DNA from: JAJYKN01 sp035516155
Lineage (GTDB): Bacteria; Nitrospirota; UBA9217
NCBI GenBank assembly: GCA_035516155.1
Contig: DATJAP010000017.1
Coordinates: 1-64,000, forward strand
DNA length: 64,000 nucleotides
Reading direction: 5' to 3'
Positions 36,242 through 45,072 of this stretch are shown here, in pieces (positions within the stretch are counted from its first letter, which is position 1; each line of letters opens with the position of its first letter). The position numbers were made by a program, and so were the translations under genes. The notes beneath the pieces are model-generated. The model searched no databases and had not been told where the DNA came from. It saw only the letters and a program-made list of their open reading frames with translations.

Positions 36242-37419
36242 ACCCTGTCTATCTTGACAATAATGCAACGACGGCGGTCGCACCCGAGGTCCTTGAGAAG
36301 ATGCTCCCGTACTACCGCGAAAACTACGGAAATCCGTCGAGCATGCACACCTTCGGCGGCCAGGTCCATCATGAGATCGAGAAAGCCCGCGCGCAGGTTG
36401 CTGCCCTCATCAACGCCGAGCCCGAGGAAATCGTTTTTACGAGTTGCGGGAGCGAGAGCGATAATACGGCCATCATGAGCGCGGTCGAGTCCTTTCCCCA
36501 CAAACGGCACGTCGTGACTACCCGAGTGGAACACCCCGCTGTCCTGAACTTCGTCCGCTATCTCTCCAGAAAAGGCCTTCGGACAACCTTTCTCCCTGTT
36601 GACAGATTGGGCAGGCTCGATCATGATGTGTTCCTGAAAGCGCTCGATGATGATACGGCAATCGTCTCAATCATGTTTGCGAACAACGAAACCGGCGTAA
36701 TATTCCCGATTGCCGAAATGGGAGAGATCCTTAAGGAAAAGGAGATACTCTTCCATACCGACGCTGTCCAGGCCGGGGGCAAGCTTCCTCTCGACGTAAA
36801 AAAGCTGGCAGTGGATATGCTCTCCCTGTCGGGTCACAAAGTGCATGCGCCAAAGGGTGTCGGCGCACTTTATATCAGGAAGGGAACGCGATTCCATCCC
36901 TATCTCATCGGAGGCCACCAGGAACAGGGAAGAAGAGCAGGAACGGAGAACGTTGCCTCCATCATCGGCATGGGCATGGCCTGCGAGCTTGCACGGGACC
37001 ATATAAACGTCGAAGCCGCACGCCTTGCAGGGCTGAGGGACAAGCTGGAACAAGCGCTGCTTCACACCTGCCCGGACGCGCGGGTGAACGGCGATGTCAC
37101 GAACCGCCTGCCAAACACAACAAACATCAGTTTCGAGTATGTTGAGGGAGAAGCAATCCTCCTTCGGCTTGATGAGTACGGCATCTGCGCATCGTCAGGC
37201 TCCGCTTGCTCCTCAGGCTCTCTGGAGCCGAGCCATGTGCTCCGGGCCATGGGAATCCCCTTCACCGCCATCCACGGCTCCATCCGTTTCTCGCTCAGCC
37301 GTTATACGAGCGAAGCCGAGATAGACCGGGTCATCGAACTTCTGCCGGGCATCATCGGGGAGCTGCGACAACTGTCACCTTACGGCCGTGATAAAATCAT
37401 GAGCAAGACCTGCGGTTGA
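36238..37419 (+). CDS. nifS: cysteine desulfurase NifS/IscS
   Basis: A 393-residue class V aminotransferase-fold PLP enzyme that removes sulphur from cysteine for the NifU scaffold. The start is MNPVYLDNNATTAVAPEVLE. The PLP lysine is in SLSGHKVHAPKG, and the persulphide-carrying cysteine is in SSGSACSSGSLEPSHVL. The longer active-site loop is that of the NifS/IscS group. It overlaps nifU by 4 bp. Confidence 0.95.
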   Translation: MNPVYLDNNATTAVAPEVLEKMLPYYRENYGNPSSMHTFGGQVHHEIEKARAQVAALINAEPEEIVFTSCGSESDNTAIMSAVESFPHKRHVVTTRVEHPAVLNFVRYLSRKGLRTTFLPVDRLGRLDHDVFLKALDDDTAIVSIMFANNETGVIFPIAEMGEILKEKEILFHTDAVQAGGKLPLDVKKLAVDMLSLSGHKVHAPKGVGALYIRKGTRFHPYLIGGHQEQGRRAGTENVASIIGMGMACELARDHINVEAARLAGLRDKLEQALLHTCPDARVNGDVTNRLPNTTNISFEYVEGEAILLRLDEYGICASSGSACSSGSLEPSHVLRAMGIPFTAIHGSIRFSLSRYTSEAEIDRVIELLPGIIGELRQLSPYGRDKIMSKTCG

Positions 37420-37432
37420 CCGTATTGAGCAC

Positions 37433-37480
37433 AAAAAAAGAGCAGGTCGGCCCGGTCATACTCTGTAAGCCCAACCTGCT
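37433..37480 (-). terminator. rho-independent terminator of the minus-strand tatA operon
   Basis: On the minus strand, AGCAGGT (37480-37474) pairs with ACCTGCT (37447-37441), with further pairing inside, followed by seven T residues at 37439-37433. It lies just after the tatA at 37506 and converges on nifS. Confidence 0.7.
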
Positions 37481-37505
37481 GAAAAATGCTGCTCCGCAGG
37501 AGCGT

Positions 37506-37694
37506 CTATGCCTGCTTCTCTTCTTTTTTCGCTTCCACCGTGTCCCCATCCTTCTCGGACATGGCTTTCTTGAATCCCCTGATGCTTTTCCCGAGCCCTT
37601 CGCCGATCTCCGGCAGCTTCCCCGGGCCGAAGATGACCAGCACGATCACCAGGATAAGAAGCAGATGCATTGGCTGAAAAAGACCTCTCCCCAT
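37506..37694 (-). CDS. tatA: Sec-independent translocase subunit TatA (copy 1)
   Basis: A 62-residue TatA/E protein: a short periplasmic start (MGRGLFQPMH), one transmembrane helix (LLLILVIVLVIFGPGK) with the FGP hinge, an amphipathic helix (GEGLGKSIRGFKKAM) and a charged tail. It forms the pore-like oligomer that moves folded proteins. TatB and TatC are not nearby. A second TatA lies 500 bp away on the opposite strand with nearly the same sequence up to residue 45. Confidence 0.92.
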   Translation of the reverse strand: MGRGLFQPMHLLLILVIVLVIFGPGKLPEIGEGLGKSIRGFKKAMSEKDGDTVEAKKEEKQA

Positions 37695-37717
37695 ATTATG
37701 TCCTCCTCCTATTCAGG

Positions 37718-37912
37718 CTACTTTTTCGTCCCGCCCGAAGACGGGGACTTTTTTTTCAACGACATCAAGATAAACAATATGATGAGAAATATCCAGACAA
37801 ATTTCAGGGTCAAAAGCGTGAACGACAAGTAGATAAATTGCTTTATCGACTTTAACGCCAGCCCTGCGATAAGAATAAGACCGAAGATAAAAAGTATTTT
37901 ATCAAATTTCAT
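37718..37912 (-). CDS. small two-helix membrane protein upstream of tatA
   Basis: A 64-residue protein with two hydrophobic segments (residues ~6-24 and ~29-50) and a basic tail (LKKKSPSSGGTKK). It lies 23 nt upstream of tatA on the same strand, so they are probably cotranscribed. No family is recognised. Confidence 0.55.
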   Translation of the reverse strand: MKFDKILFIFGLILIAGLALKSIKQFIYLSFTLLTLKFVWIFLIILFILMSLKKKSPSSGGTKK

Positions 37913-37997
37913 AGCATTCTAAGAAGTGGCCGTATTTTATATCAATTCTTGTTGTTCCGCAATCTCTTTTTGCTCAGGTGGAACGACCATCAAACTT

Positions 37998-38111
37998 TTA
38001 CCAGAAACTGGGTCCGCGACGTAAATCACGATATATTCGGTAAGGGTAATTTACCATCCCAATCGTCAATACCGTCTTTTTCCATAACGATCTAAGTGTT
38101 TCTTCTTCCAT
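37998..38111 (-). CDS. possible 37-residue small ORF between the tatA genes
   Basis: An ATG-started frame, MEEETLRSLWKKTVLTIGMV and so on, ends at TAA (37998-38000). A second overlapping frame just downstream, ending VADPVSGKSLMVVPPEQKE and so on, also has gene-like composition. This may be one gene split by a frameshift, or chance. It lies on the tatA (copy 1) strand. Confidence 0.3.
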   Translation of the reverse strand: MEEETLRSLWKKTVLTIGMVNYPYRIYRDLRRGPSFW

Positions 38112-38127
38112 GCCTTCCAATTTAAAA

Positions 38128-38156
38128 TTGACAGCATGCTTTAATGCCAGTATAAT
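38128..38156 (+). promoter_or_regulatory. consensus sigma-70 promoter of tatA copy 2
   Basis: TTGACA at 38128-38133 and TATAAT at 38151-38156 with exactly 17 nt between: a full consensus promoter. Transcription would start near 38163. A strong AAGGAGG follows at 38167-38173, so the transcript begins only a few bases before the ribosome site. This predicts strong expression. Confidence 0.85.
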
Positions 38157-38182
38157 ACCGCTAGATAAGGAGGAATTATCCT

Positions 38183-38374
38183 ATGTTTGAAGGGCTGTTT
38201 CAACCAATGCATCTGATATTAATTTTGCTTATCGTCCTCATCATTTTCGGCCCCGGTAAACTGCCTGAACTCGGCGAAGGGCTTGGAAAGAGCATCAAGG
38301 CTTTTAAAAAGGCCATGAATGAGAATCAGACCGACAAGCCGAAGATTGAGGATAAGGAAGAAAAAAAAGCGTAG
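38183..38374 (+). CDS. tatA: Sec-independent translocase subunit TatA (copy 2)
   Basis: A 63-residue TatA/E protein: helix LILILLIVLIIFGPGK, hinge FGP, amphipathic helix GEGLGKSIKAFKKAMNE and a charged tail. AAGGAGG lies 9 nt before the ATG. Close paralogue of the minus-strand copy. The Tat-exported phosphoesterase at 8075 is one likely substrate in this window. The pairing of paralogues in opposite orientation suggests an inverted duplication. Confidence 0.92.
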   Translation: MFEGLFQPMHLILILLIVLIIFGPGKLPELGEGLGKSIKAFKKAMNENQTDKPKIEDKEEKKA

Positions 38375-38566
38375 TTTTCCGTTGCAACTCTCGCCAGAGC
38401 GTAACGACAACATGCAAACGGTTCGGGACCCAATCCTAGGCCGTTTTTTGATTGTAGTGTTTTCATCTTGTTTTTTTCGTCCAAGCAGCCTAGGCCACGC
38501 AAAAGAATGTCATTGATATCATCGCATAGTGATGAATTTCAGCCAGTTTGAAATGAATATGTTGAG

Positions 38567-38598
38567 ACTGCCGCGGCAATCAAAGCGGCAGTTTTTTT
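38567..38598 (+). terminator. rho-independent terminator for the plus-strand tatA
   Basis: ACTGCCGC (38567-38574), a ten-base loop, GCGGCAGT (38585-38592) and a run of T from 38592 to 38598. It points with the plus strand and overlaps the 3' end of rmuC on the other strand. Confidence 0.75.
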
Positions 38599-39746
38599 GT
38601 CTCATCGATGACGGGACCCGGCTCAGTCCCGCTCAATGATTGGAGACGATCGCTGAATTTTTCAAGCCTCTTATCCGCATCATCATATTTCGTTTTCATG
38701 TTCGTCAGATGTTTCCCCAGCAGCTCGAAATCTGATTTAAACTTATCGAAATCTCCTGAAAGTCTTTCAAGACCTCTCAGGATTTCCTGCGCTTGCTCCT
38801 CGATATGCATGCCTTTGAGGCCCAATAAAATAGTTTGAAGATAGGCGTAAAAACTATTGGGTGAGACAGGGATGACCCTTTTCGTAAAGGCATAATTCAG
38901 CAGGCCTTTGTCCGTGTCGATTGCTTCGTCTTTGATGATGAGTTCGTAATATACGTTTTCGGCAGGGATGTACATAAGTGCGAAGTCGAAAGTGCCTTCA
39001 TCGGGAAGGATATACTTTCCGGCAATGGCGTCGATGTGTTTTTTTACATCACCGATGAACCTTTTCCTTGCAATTCTGCGTTCTTCCTCGGTTGCCGTCT
39101 CAACAACGCGCTTGAAATTTTCGAGTGGAAATTTGGCATCCACGGGAACAACGCTGCTACCGAGCTTGATGACGGCGTCCACGGCCTCGCCGCTTTTGAA
39201 ACGATGCTGGAGGGCGTAATGCGAAAGCGGGAATATCTGGGCCAGAAGGTCACCGAGAAAAAGCTCGCCCAAGCCACCACGCAGTTTGGGCGAACGAAGG
39301 ATTTCTTGGAGGCTTGCGATATCTTTGCCCACGAGGAAAATCTTTTGGGTCGCCTCCCCGAGGCTGCCGAGACCTTTGCTGACTTCCTGCACTACACGCG
39401 CTGCATTATCGAGACGGCTGTTGAGATCGCCCGTAGACTTCTGGAGTTGCTCCGTCACTTGGCCAAGACGGCTGTTCATCTGTGATGCCACCTGGCCGAG
39501 CTGGGTGTTCACGAGGTTCGTGACCTGGACCAGCTGGGTGCTTACCTGATTCGAGAACTGGCCGAGCTGCTGATTTACAGTCTCCTGGTTCCGCTGCATT
39601 GCTTCGGTCAGCTGGCCGCGTAGCGACTGAACTTCCTGCTGGAGCAGGTTGACGGTCGGGTCGACCGTCTTTTTCTGGGACTGGAGAACGAGCCAGAGCA
39701 GGATGAGGACGAAGGATGCAAGAAGTATGAGGATGGCGGCGGTCAT
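38580..39746 (-). CDS. rmuC: RmuC-family protein
   Basis: About 388 residues. It starts with one transmembrane helix (MTAAILILLASFVLILLWLV), then a coiled coil of repeated Q/V/N-rich heptads (for example QVTNLVNTQLGQVASQMNSR) to residue ~130, and the RmuC nuclease-like domain (GGLGELFLGDLLAQIFP, VDAVIKLGSSVVPVDAKFPL, FALMYIPAENVYYE). RmuC limits inversion-type recombination; a nuclease role is proposed for the family. The start at 39746 is chosen because the helix begins there. Confidence 0.88.
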   Translation of the reverse strand: MTAAILILLASFVLILLWLVLQSQKKTVDPTVNLLQQEVQSLRGQLTEAMQRNQETVNQQLGQFSNQVSTQLVQVTNLVNTQLGQVASQMNSRLGQVTEQLQKSTGDLNSRLDNAARVVQEVSKGLGSLGEATQKIFLVGKDIASLQEILRSPKLRGGLGELFLGDLLAQIFPLSHYALQHRFKSGEAVDAVIKLGSSVVPVDAKFPLENFKRVVETATEEERRIARKRFIGDVKKHIDAIAGKYILPDEGTFDFALMYIPAENVYYELIIKDEAIDTDKGLLNYAFTKRVIPVSPNSFYAYLQTILLGLKGMHIEEQAQEILRGLERLSGDFDKFKSDFELLGKHLTNMKTKYDDADKRLEKFSDRLQSLSGTEPGPVIDETKKLPL

Positions 39747-39853
39747 AATAATAAAGTTGAGTGTGCAGGGTTCATGGTTCAAAGTATAAAAAAAAGAAAC
39801 GATATCTTGTGAAGGTTCATGTCATGAAGTTCTGAATGGAAAACTTTGAAATG

Positions 39854-40849
39854 TCACTTGATCACCAGCATTCTGTCCAGCGCACGTTTTGCCTTTATGC
39901 GGATGTCCTCGGGCACTTTGATCACGTACTGCATTTTCTCCATGGCCGTGAGCACGCTTTCGAGCCTTGTCCGTTTCATGTTTGGGCAGACCATCTCCTT
40001 GTTCAGGATATAGAACTTTTTATCGGGGCTTTCCTTTTTCATGCGATGGAGAATGCCTTCCTCGGTTCCGATGATAAACTCCTTATGGTTCGATTCCTTG
40101 CAGAAGCGGAGCATACCGGAGGTGCTTGCGATTTGGTCAGCCATGTCCTGCACTTCTGGCGGGCATTCCGGATGAACCACGAGAACAGCGTCGGGATGAT
40201 CGGCTTTAGCTTTTTTCACGTCTTCCACATCGAGGTGTGCATGATGCACGTTGCAGAAACCGTCCCAGGAAATGATATTCTTCTTCGTCCGCTTGGCGGC
40301 ATAGGAGGAGAGGTTCCGGTCAGGGATGCAGATGACCGTATCCTCCTTGAGCGATTCAATGACCTTGACGACATTCGATGATGTACAGCATATATCGCTC
40401 TCGGCCTTCACCGCCGCGGAAGTGTTCACGTAGGCGACAACGGGAACGCCGGGATATTGCTTTTTCAAATCAATAAGCGTGAAGTCATCGGCGAATTTAA
40501 AAGCAATGCCGAGGACATCGCTGTAAAGCTCCCGCTTTGTCTTTCGAGGGCCTTTAACCGTTACCATGTCTGCCATGGGGCATCCTGCGCCGATCTCGGG
40601 CAGCAGGACAGTCTTATCAGGCGATAGGATTGAGGCACTCTCAGCCATGAAATGTACGCCACAGAATACGATCACGTCATAGTCCGTTTTTGCCGCTGCG
40701 CGGGAAAGTTCGAGGGAGTCACCGGTAATGTCAGCGATGTCCTGCACCTCGGGTCGCTGGTAATTATGTGCGAGAATGATGGCGTTCAGGTCTTTTTTTA
40801 GCGTAAGGATTTTATCGCGAAGGGCGTTGATATCGGTTTTCTCGGTCAT
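39854..40849 (-). CDS. nadA: quinolinate synthase NadA
   Basis: A 331-residue [4Fe-4S] enzyme that makes quinolinate from iminoaspartate and dihydroxyacetone phosphate in NAD synthesis. Conserved motifs are ILAHNYQRPEVQDIADITGD, FCGVHFMAES, GCPMADMV, CCTSSNVVKV and HPECPPEV; the three cluster cysteines lie in the last three. The ATG at 40849 (MTEKTDINAL) is preferred over an in-frame codon at 40888. It is not in an operon with nadB or nadC here. Confidence 0.95.
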   Translation of the reverse strand: MTEKTDINALRDKILTLKKDLNAIILAHNYQRPEVQDIADITGDSLELSRAAAKTDYDVIVFCGVHFMAESASILSPDKTVLLPEIGAGCPMADMVTVKGPRKTKRELYSDVLGIAFKFADDFTLIDLKKQYPGVPVVAYVNTSAAVKAESDICCTSSNVVKVIESLKEDTVICIPDRNLSSYAAKRTKKNIISWDGFCNVHHAHLDVEDVKKAKADHPDAVLVVHPECPPEVQDMADQIASTSGMLRFCKESNHKEFIIGTEEGILHRMKKESPDKKFYILNKEMVCPNMKRTRLESVLTAMEKMQYVIKVPEDIRIKAKRALDRMLVIK

Positions 40850-41016
40850 GGCTGTGTGATAATACCGACAATCGCGGCTGATTGTCAAATAGAAAGTGAA
40901 AAAGAAAGGATTCAGGGAAGGGATAAACGGCTGAGAGATGGCAGATTTTCGTTCTGCAACATGCTTACCCGGCTTTTCTATTGCGCGGGCAGGTGATTTC
41001 GGGTATTCTAACCCCC

Positions 41017-41919
41017 ATGACAGAGAATAAAAAATTCAAATCAGGATTCATTTCCATTATCGGCAGGCCGAATGTAGGGAAATCCACACTACTCAACGCC
41101 CTTCTGGGCGAGAAGATAGCCATTATTTCCGACAAGCCACAGACCACACGGAACCGGATTATCGGCATTGTGAACCAGTCTGGAGCGCAGATGGTATTCA
41201 TGGACACGCCAGGCATCCATAAACCAATGCATAAGATGAACGAGTTCATGGTAAACACAGCACTCAGGACGTATAACGAAGTGGATGTGATCCTCATGCT
41301 TGTTGAAGCGACCGAACGGCCCGGAGGGGGGGACAGATTCATCATCGAAACGCTTCAGAAGATAAAAACACCGGTGTTTTTGGTCATCAACAAGGTCGAT
41401 CTTGTAAAAAAAGAGACGTTGCTGCCGCTCATGCAAGAATGCAGCAAGCTCTATCCCTTCGCGGAGATCATTCCTATCTCAGCTCTCCAGAACGATCTCG
41501 GCGGTCTGATCGAGGCGATTACCAGAAAGTTGCCCCAGGGACCGCGGTATTTTCCCGATGACCAGCTTACGGACCAGCCCGAACGTTTTATCGTATCTGA
41601 AATCGTCCGCGAGAAGATATTCGAACTCACGAAGGAGGAAATACCCTATTCCACGGCCGTGGTCATCGAGGATATGAAGGAAGAGCCCGACATCACGCGC
41701 ATTCATGCCGTTATTTACGTGGAGCGGGATTCACAAAAGGGGATCGTGATCGGCAGGGGCGGGACCTTGCTGAAGCAGATCGGTACGCTGGCGAGGCATG
41801 ATGCAGAAAAGCTGCTCGGGACCAAGATCTTCCTGAAGCTCTACGTCAAGGTAAAAAAGGGCTGGCGCGAGGACGTGGGCATGCTCAAAAATATCGGAAT
41901 TCTCCAGGAGGGAGATTAG
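41017..41919 (+). CDS. era: GTPase Era
   Basis: A 300-residue GTPase that helps 16S rRNA/30S maturation. The G-domain motifs are GRPNVGKSTLLNALLGEKIA (G1), DTPGIHKP (G3) and NKVD (G4), followed by a C-terminal KH domain with VIGRGGTLLKQIG. The start at 41017 is the family position. dedA follows after 2 nt and recO after it, a common era-recO neighbourhood. Confidence 0.96.
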   Translation: MTENKKFKSGFISIIGRPNVGKSTLLNALLGEKIAIISDKPQTTRNRIIGIVNQSGAQMVFMDTPGIHKPMHKMNEFMVNTALRTYNEVDVILMLVEATERPGGGDRFIIETLQKIKTPVFLVINKVDLVKKETLLPLMQECSKLYPFAEIIPISALQNDLGGLIEAITRKLPQGPRYFPDDQLTDQPERFIVSEIVREKIFELTKEEIPYSTAVVIEDMKEEPDITRIHAVIYVERDSQKGIVIGRGGTLLKQIGTLARHDAEKLLGTKIFLKLYVKVKKGWREDVGMLKNIGILQEGD

Positions 41920-41921
41920 CA

Positions 41922-42542
41922 ATGCATGAACTGATCATCTGGCTGGTGTTGACCATCGGCGCGCTGGGGTATCCTGGAATCTTTCTTCTCATGGCCATGG
42001 AAAGTTCTGTCATTCCTCTTCCGAGCGAACTCATAATGCCACCCGCAGGCTACCTTGCCCAACAGGGCCAGATGAACATGGCAATCGTGATTCTCTGCGG
42101 AGCGGCCGGGAGTCTTGCAGGAGCCTATGTCAATTATTTTGCAGCGCATTATCTGGGCAGGCCATTGGTCCTCAAGTACGGAAAGTATGTATGGATCACG
42201 GAAGAGAAGTTCGCCAAAGTGGAACAGTATTTCGAAGATCACGGCGAGATATCGACCTTCATCGGGAGGCTTCTGCCCGTGGTGCGACATCTTATCTCGC
42301 TGCCTGCGGGCCTTGCGGGCATGAATCGCCTCAAGTTCTCGCTCTATACCGTGCTCGGCGCCGGACTTTGGGTTACGGTTTTATCTTGTATCGGGTATAT
42401 CATTGGTGCCAATCAGGAACTGATCATGAAATACTCCCATCAGGCATTGATCGGCGTTGTCGTCGGAAGCATCGTAATCATATATTTCTATGTGAGGGCG
42501 CATAAAAAGAAGAAAGCCGTAAACACGGATATCACAAGCTAA
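41922..42542 (+). CDS. DedA-family membrane protein
   Basis: A 206-residue DedA/SNARE-associated family protein with about five hydrophobic segments. Diagnostic parts are ESSVIPLPSELIMPPAGYLA, AGSLAGAYVNYFAAHYLGRP and GRLLPVVRHLISLPAGLAGM. The family is proposed to scramble or flip membrane lipids. Its start is only 2 nt after era, so it is cotranscribed. Confidence 0.9.
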   Translation: MHELIIWLVLTIGALGYPGIFLLMAMESSVIPLPSELIMPPAGYLAQQGQMNMAIVILCGAAGSLAGAYVNYFAAHYLGRPLVLKYGKYVWITEEKFAKVEQYFEDHGEISTFIGRLLPVVRHLISLPAGLAGMNRLKFSLYTVLGAGLWVTVLSCIGYIIGANQELIMKYSHQALIGVVVGSIVIIYFYVRAHKKKKAVNTDITS

Positions 42543-42675
42543 ATGCTGAGTCTACTATTACCCTTGGCCGTTCAGGTGTCACCGGGCGAATATCGTCGCA
42601 TGGTGATTTATGCTCGTTGCAGTAGTTATGCCCGGTGTGTTCCGTTCGGTGCGTTTGTCCGGGTTGGGACATGCG

Positions 42676-43428
42676 ATGAAATCAAAAACTGAAGCAATCA
42701 TCATAAGCAGCATGAACCTGGGAGATGCGGACAAACTTGTCTCCTTTTTTTCGCTCGACCGCGGCATGCTAAAGGGCGTCGCGAAAAATGCGCGAAAATC
42801 TTTCAAACGCTTCGGTGCGGGACTCGAGAGCTTCACCCTTGTACGGCTTCATCTGTACGAACGGGAAAACCAGGAGCTTGTTCGGCTCGAGTCCTCAGAG
42901 ATTATCGAACAGCACGCATCCATCGGCTGCGATCTGGGCCGTGCAGCAGTAGGAGCGGTTATGCTTGAACTGGTACGTGAGATGTCTCCCTTGGGCGAGC
43001 GCAACACTCCTGCTTTTCTGCTTCTCTCACACGTCCTTCACCTTTTGGATGAGGGAGAAGAACCGCTCTTCCTCCTCAGCGTTTTCATGATTAAATTCCT
43101 GTCGCTCCTGGGTTATCAGCCTAAACTTGATCATTGCATTTCCTGCGGAACCCAGCCGAAAGGGGAGGCTATGTTTTTCGGCATGAAAGGCGGTATTCTT
43201 TGCCCCTCCTGCATGGGCTCTTCAGAAGAACCGGAGATCCGGTTGTCCGCCGGGGCCGTGGGATTTTATTACCATGTCCTAAGGATGGATATGGATAGGG
43301 TTTCCCGGCTGAAACCGTCTTATAACATTATCCGGGAGCTTGATCGTGCCTTCGCTGCTCATACCTTTTATATCCTCGGCAAACGCCTCAAATCGACGGA
43401 TTTCTTAAAAACAGTCTGTACCATATGA
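42676..43428 (+). CDS. recO: DNA repair protein RecO
   Basis: A 250-residue RecO: an N-terminal OB fold (KSKTEAIIISSMNLGDADKL), a helical middle, and a zinc site CISC...CPSC near residues 155-180. It loads RecA at gaps with RecR. The start is placed at 42676 by family length; the frame is open from 42610. It follows dedA by 130 nt. Confidence 0.92.
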   Translation: MKSKTEAIIISSMNLGDADKLVSFFSLDRGMLKGVAKNARKSFKRFGAGLESFTLVRLHLYERENQELVRLESSEIIEQHASIGCDLGRAAVGAVMLELVREMSPLGERNTPAFLLLSHVLHLLDEGEEPLFLLSVFMIKFLSLLGYQPKLDHCISCGTQPKGEAMFFGMKGGILCPSCMGSSEEPEIRLSAGAVGFYYHVLRMDMDRVSRLKPSYNIIRELDRAFAAHTFYILGKRLKSTDFLKTVCTI

Positions 43429-43523
43429 ACTAGACGGTCTCTGTTAAGAGGATCGTTATGGCAGGAAAACGAACGTGTGCGTTGAGGGATTCACTGCGGC
43501 AGGGGACGCGGAGGGGGGAATAT

Positions 43524-45071
43524 TCAGCGATGCTTAAGGAACGGTTTCTCCCGAGGGTTTGCAGCCAGCATGACCAGCGTGAAAAACACACATCCGTAGG
43601 AAAAAAGATCGCCATAACGGGTGTAAATAGTTTTCTTCGAACCAGGAACAAGTCTGTGCGTTAGATAAGCTTCCGTAAAAATTCCCGAAGTTTCAAGGAT
43701 CCTTCCCTGCGCATCAATAAATCCCGATATGCCCGTGTTTGCTGCGCGCGCAACGGGAACGCGGTTTTCCACGGCACGGAAGACGGCCATGGAAAAGTGC
43801 TGATACGGGGCGGCGGTTTTGCCGAACCAGGCATCATTCGTGATGGTTGTCACAACGGAGGCACCCCGGTCCACGAATGTTCTTACAAGATTGGGGAAAA
43901 TGATTTCGTAGCAGATGACAGTGCAGAGTCTTGCTTCCTTTCGCGCGACCGAATCGCCGTAGGGAACGGTCATCACCGTGTAGGTATGGCCGGTTTCAGT
44001 ATCGCCGACTGCCTGCGTAATTTTATTGATGAAGAAGAGGATTTTTTTCAGCGGCACGTACTCGCCGAAGGGGACAAGGTGGATCTTGCTGTATTCCGCA
44101 GCAATCTGCCCCCCTCCTGATAAGAGAAACGCAGTATTCCGGCTGATGATGTGATGGTTCGGCAGAATTTCATCCGTGGGGCTTCCGAAGAGAAGCGGGA
44201 TCTTGTTCTGCTTTACGAAAGTGACGAGATTCTCTGTAAGGGGCGCGTCATTTCCGGATATCCCGTCGAAATTGAATGGCGTGGCCGTTTCCGGCCAAAT
44301 GACAAGGTCAGGACGCTCTTTGAGCGCTTCCAGGGTCAGTCGCTTGTATACGGCAACAACATCTGACTGGTACACTGGGTCCCACTTTTTGTCCTGCTCG
44401 ATGTTTCCCTGCACGACTGAGATGTTGATGCCGTCGGACTGCTCCGCCGACTGCAGTTTGACGAACCCGTATCCCAAGGTGAGTGCCAATGCGAAAATTG
44501 CGGCGACGATTGCGGTCCAGTTTTTCCTGTTTCCCATAAACTCCGCCGCGGACACATTCACCAGCACGATCAGGAATGAAACGCCGTATACCCCGGTGAT
44601 GTCGGCGATCTGAATGACCGAAAGCACGCTGTACTGTGTGTAGCCGAGCAAAGCCCACGGGAAACCACTGAAGATGTATGTTCTAGCAAGTTCTAGGGCA
44701 GTCCAGAGAATCGGAGCCGAGATGAAGAACAGCGCTGGATTACTGCTCCTGAGATGCACGGACGTTGCACCGAAGAGCGCAGGGTACAACGCCAGGAAAG
44801 AGCAGAGAAGAAGCGTGATCAGTGATGCCGGGATAAGCGGAATGCTTCCATAAAAATGAATGGAGTTGGTTACCCAATAGACCGTTCCGGCGAAATAAAC
44901 AATGCCTGTAATCCCGCCGAGCCAGAACCCGGTTTTTACAGTTTGCCCCCTGAGGGCGAAGAGCAACGGGACAAGGGCAAACCATGCGACAAAATGCAGA
45001 TTGAAGGTGGGGAAGGACGCGGCCAGGAGCAGTCCGGAGGTAATAGCCAGCGGCGTGGATCGGAGGTTCAT
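43524..45071 (-). CDS. lnt: apolipoprotein N-acyltransferase Lnt
   Basis: A 515-residue membrane enzyme that adds the third acyl chain to lipoproteins. The N-terminal ~210 residues form the transmembrane part, followed by a nitrilase-like domain facing the periplasm. The catalytic triad is visible: Glu in VIWPETATPF, Lys in YSKIHLVPFGEYVP and Cys in CTVICYEIIFP. It starts 2 nt after the stop codon of the Hfq-like gene, so translation is coupled. Confidence 0.94.
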   Translation of the reverse strand: MNLRSTPLAITSGLLLAASFPTFNLHFVAWFALVPLLFALRGQTVKTGFWLGGITGIVYFAGTVYWVTNSIHFYGSIPLIPASLITLLLCSFLALYPALFGATSVHLRSSNPALFFISAPILWTALELARTYIFSGFPWALLGYTQYSVLSVIQIADITGVYGVSFLIVLVNVSAAEFMGNRKNWTAIVAAIFALALTLGYGFVKLQSAEQSDGINISVVQGNIEQDKKWDPVYQSDVVAVYKRLTLEALKERPDLVIWPETATPFNFDGISGNDAPLTENLVTFVKQNKIPLLFGSPTDEILPNHHIISRNTAFLLSGGGQIAAEYSKIHLVPFGEYVPLKKILFFINKITQAVGDTETGHTYTVMTVPYGDSVARKEARLCTVICYEIIFPNLVRTFVDRGASVVTTITNDAWFGKTAAPYQHFSMAVFRAVENRVPVARAANTGISGFIDAQGRILETSGIFTEAYLTHRLVPGSKKTIYTRYGDLFSYGCVFFTLVMLAANPREKPFLKHR

Positions 45072-45072
45072 T

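Noticed and set aside
35408..37419. Nitrogen-fixation cluster
   Set aside because: NifU and NifS are present, but no nifHDK, nifB or nifEN. Full-length NifU-NifS also serves general Fe-S assembly in many anaerobes.
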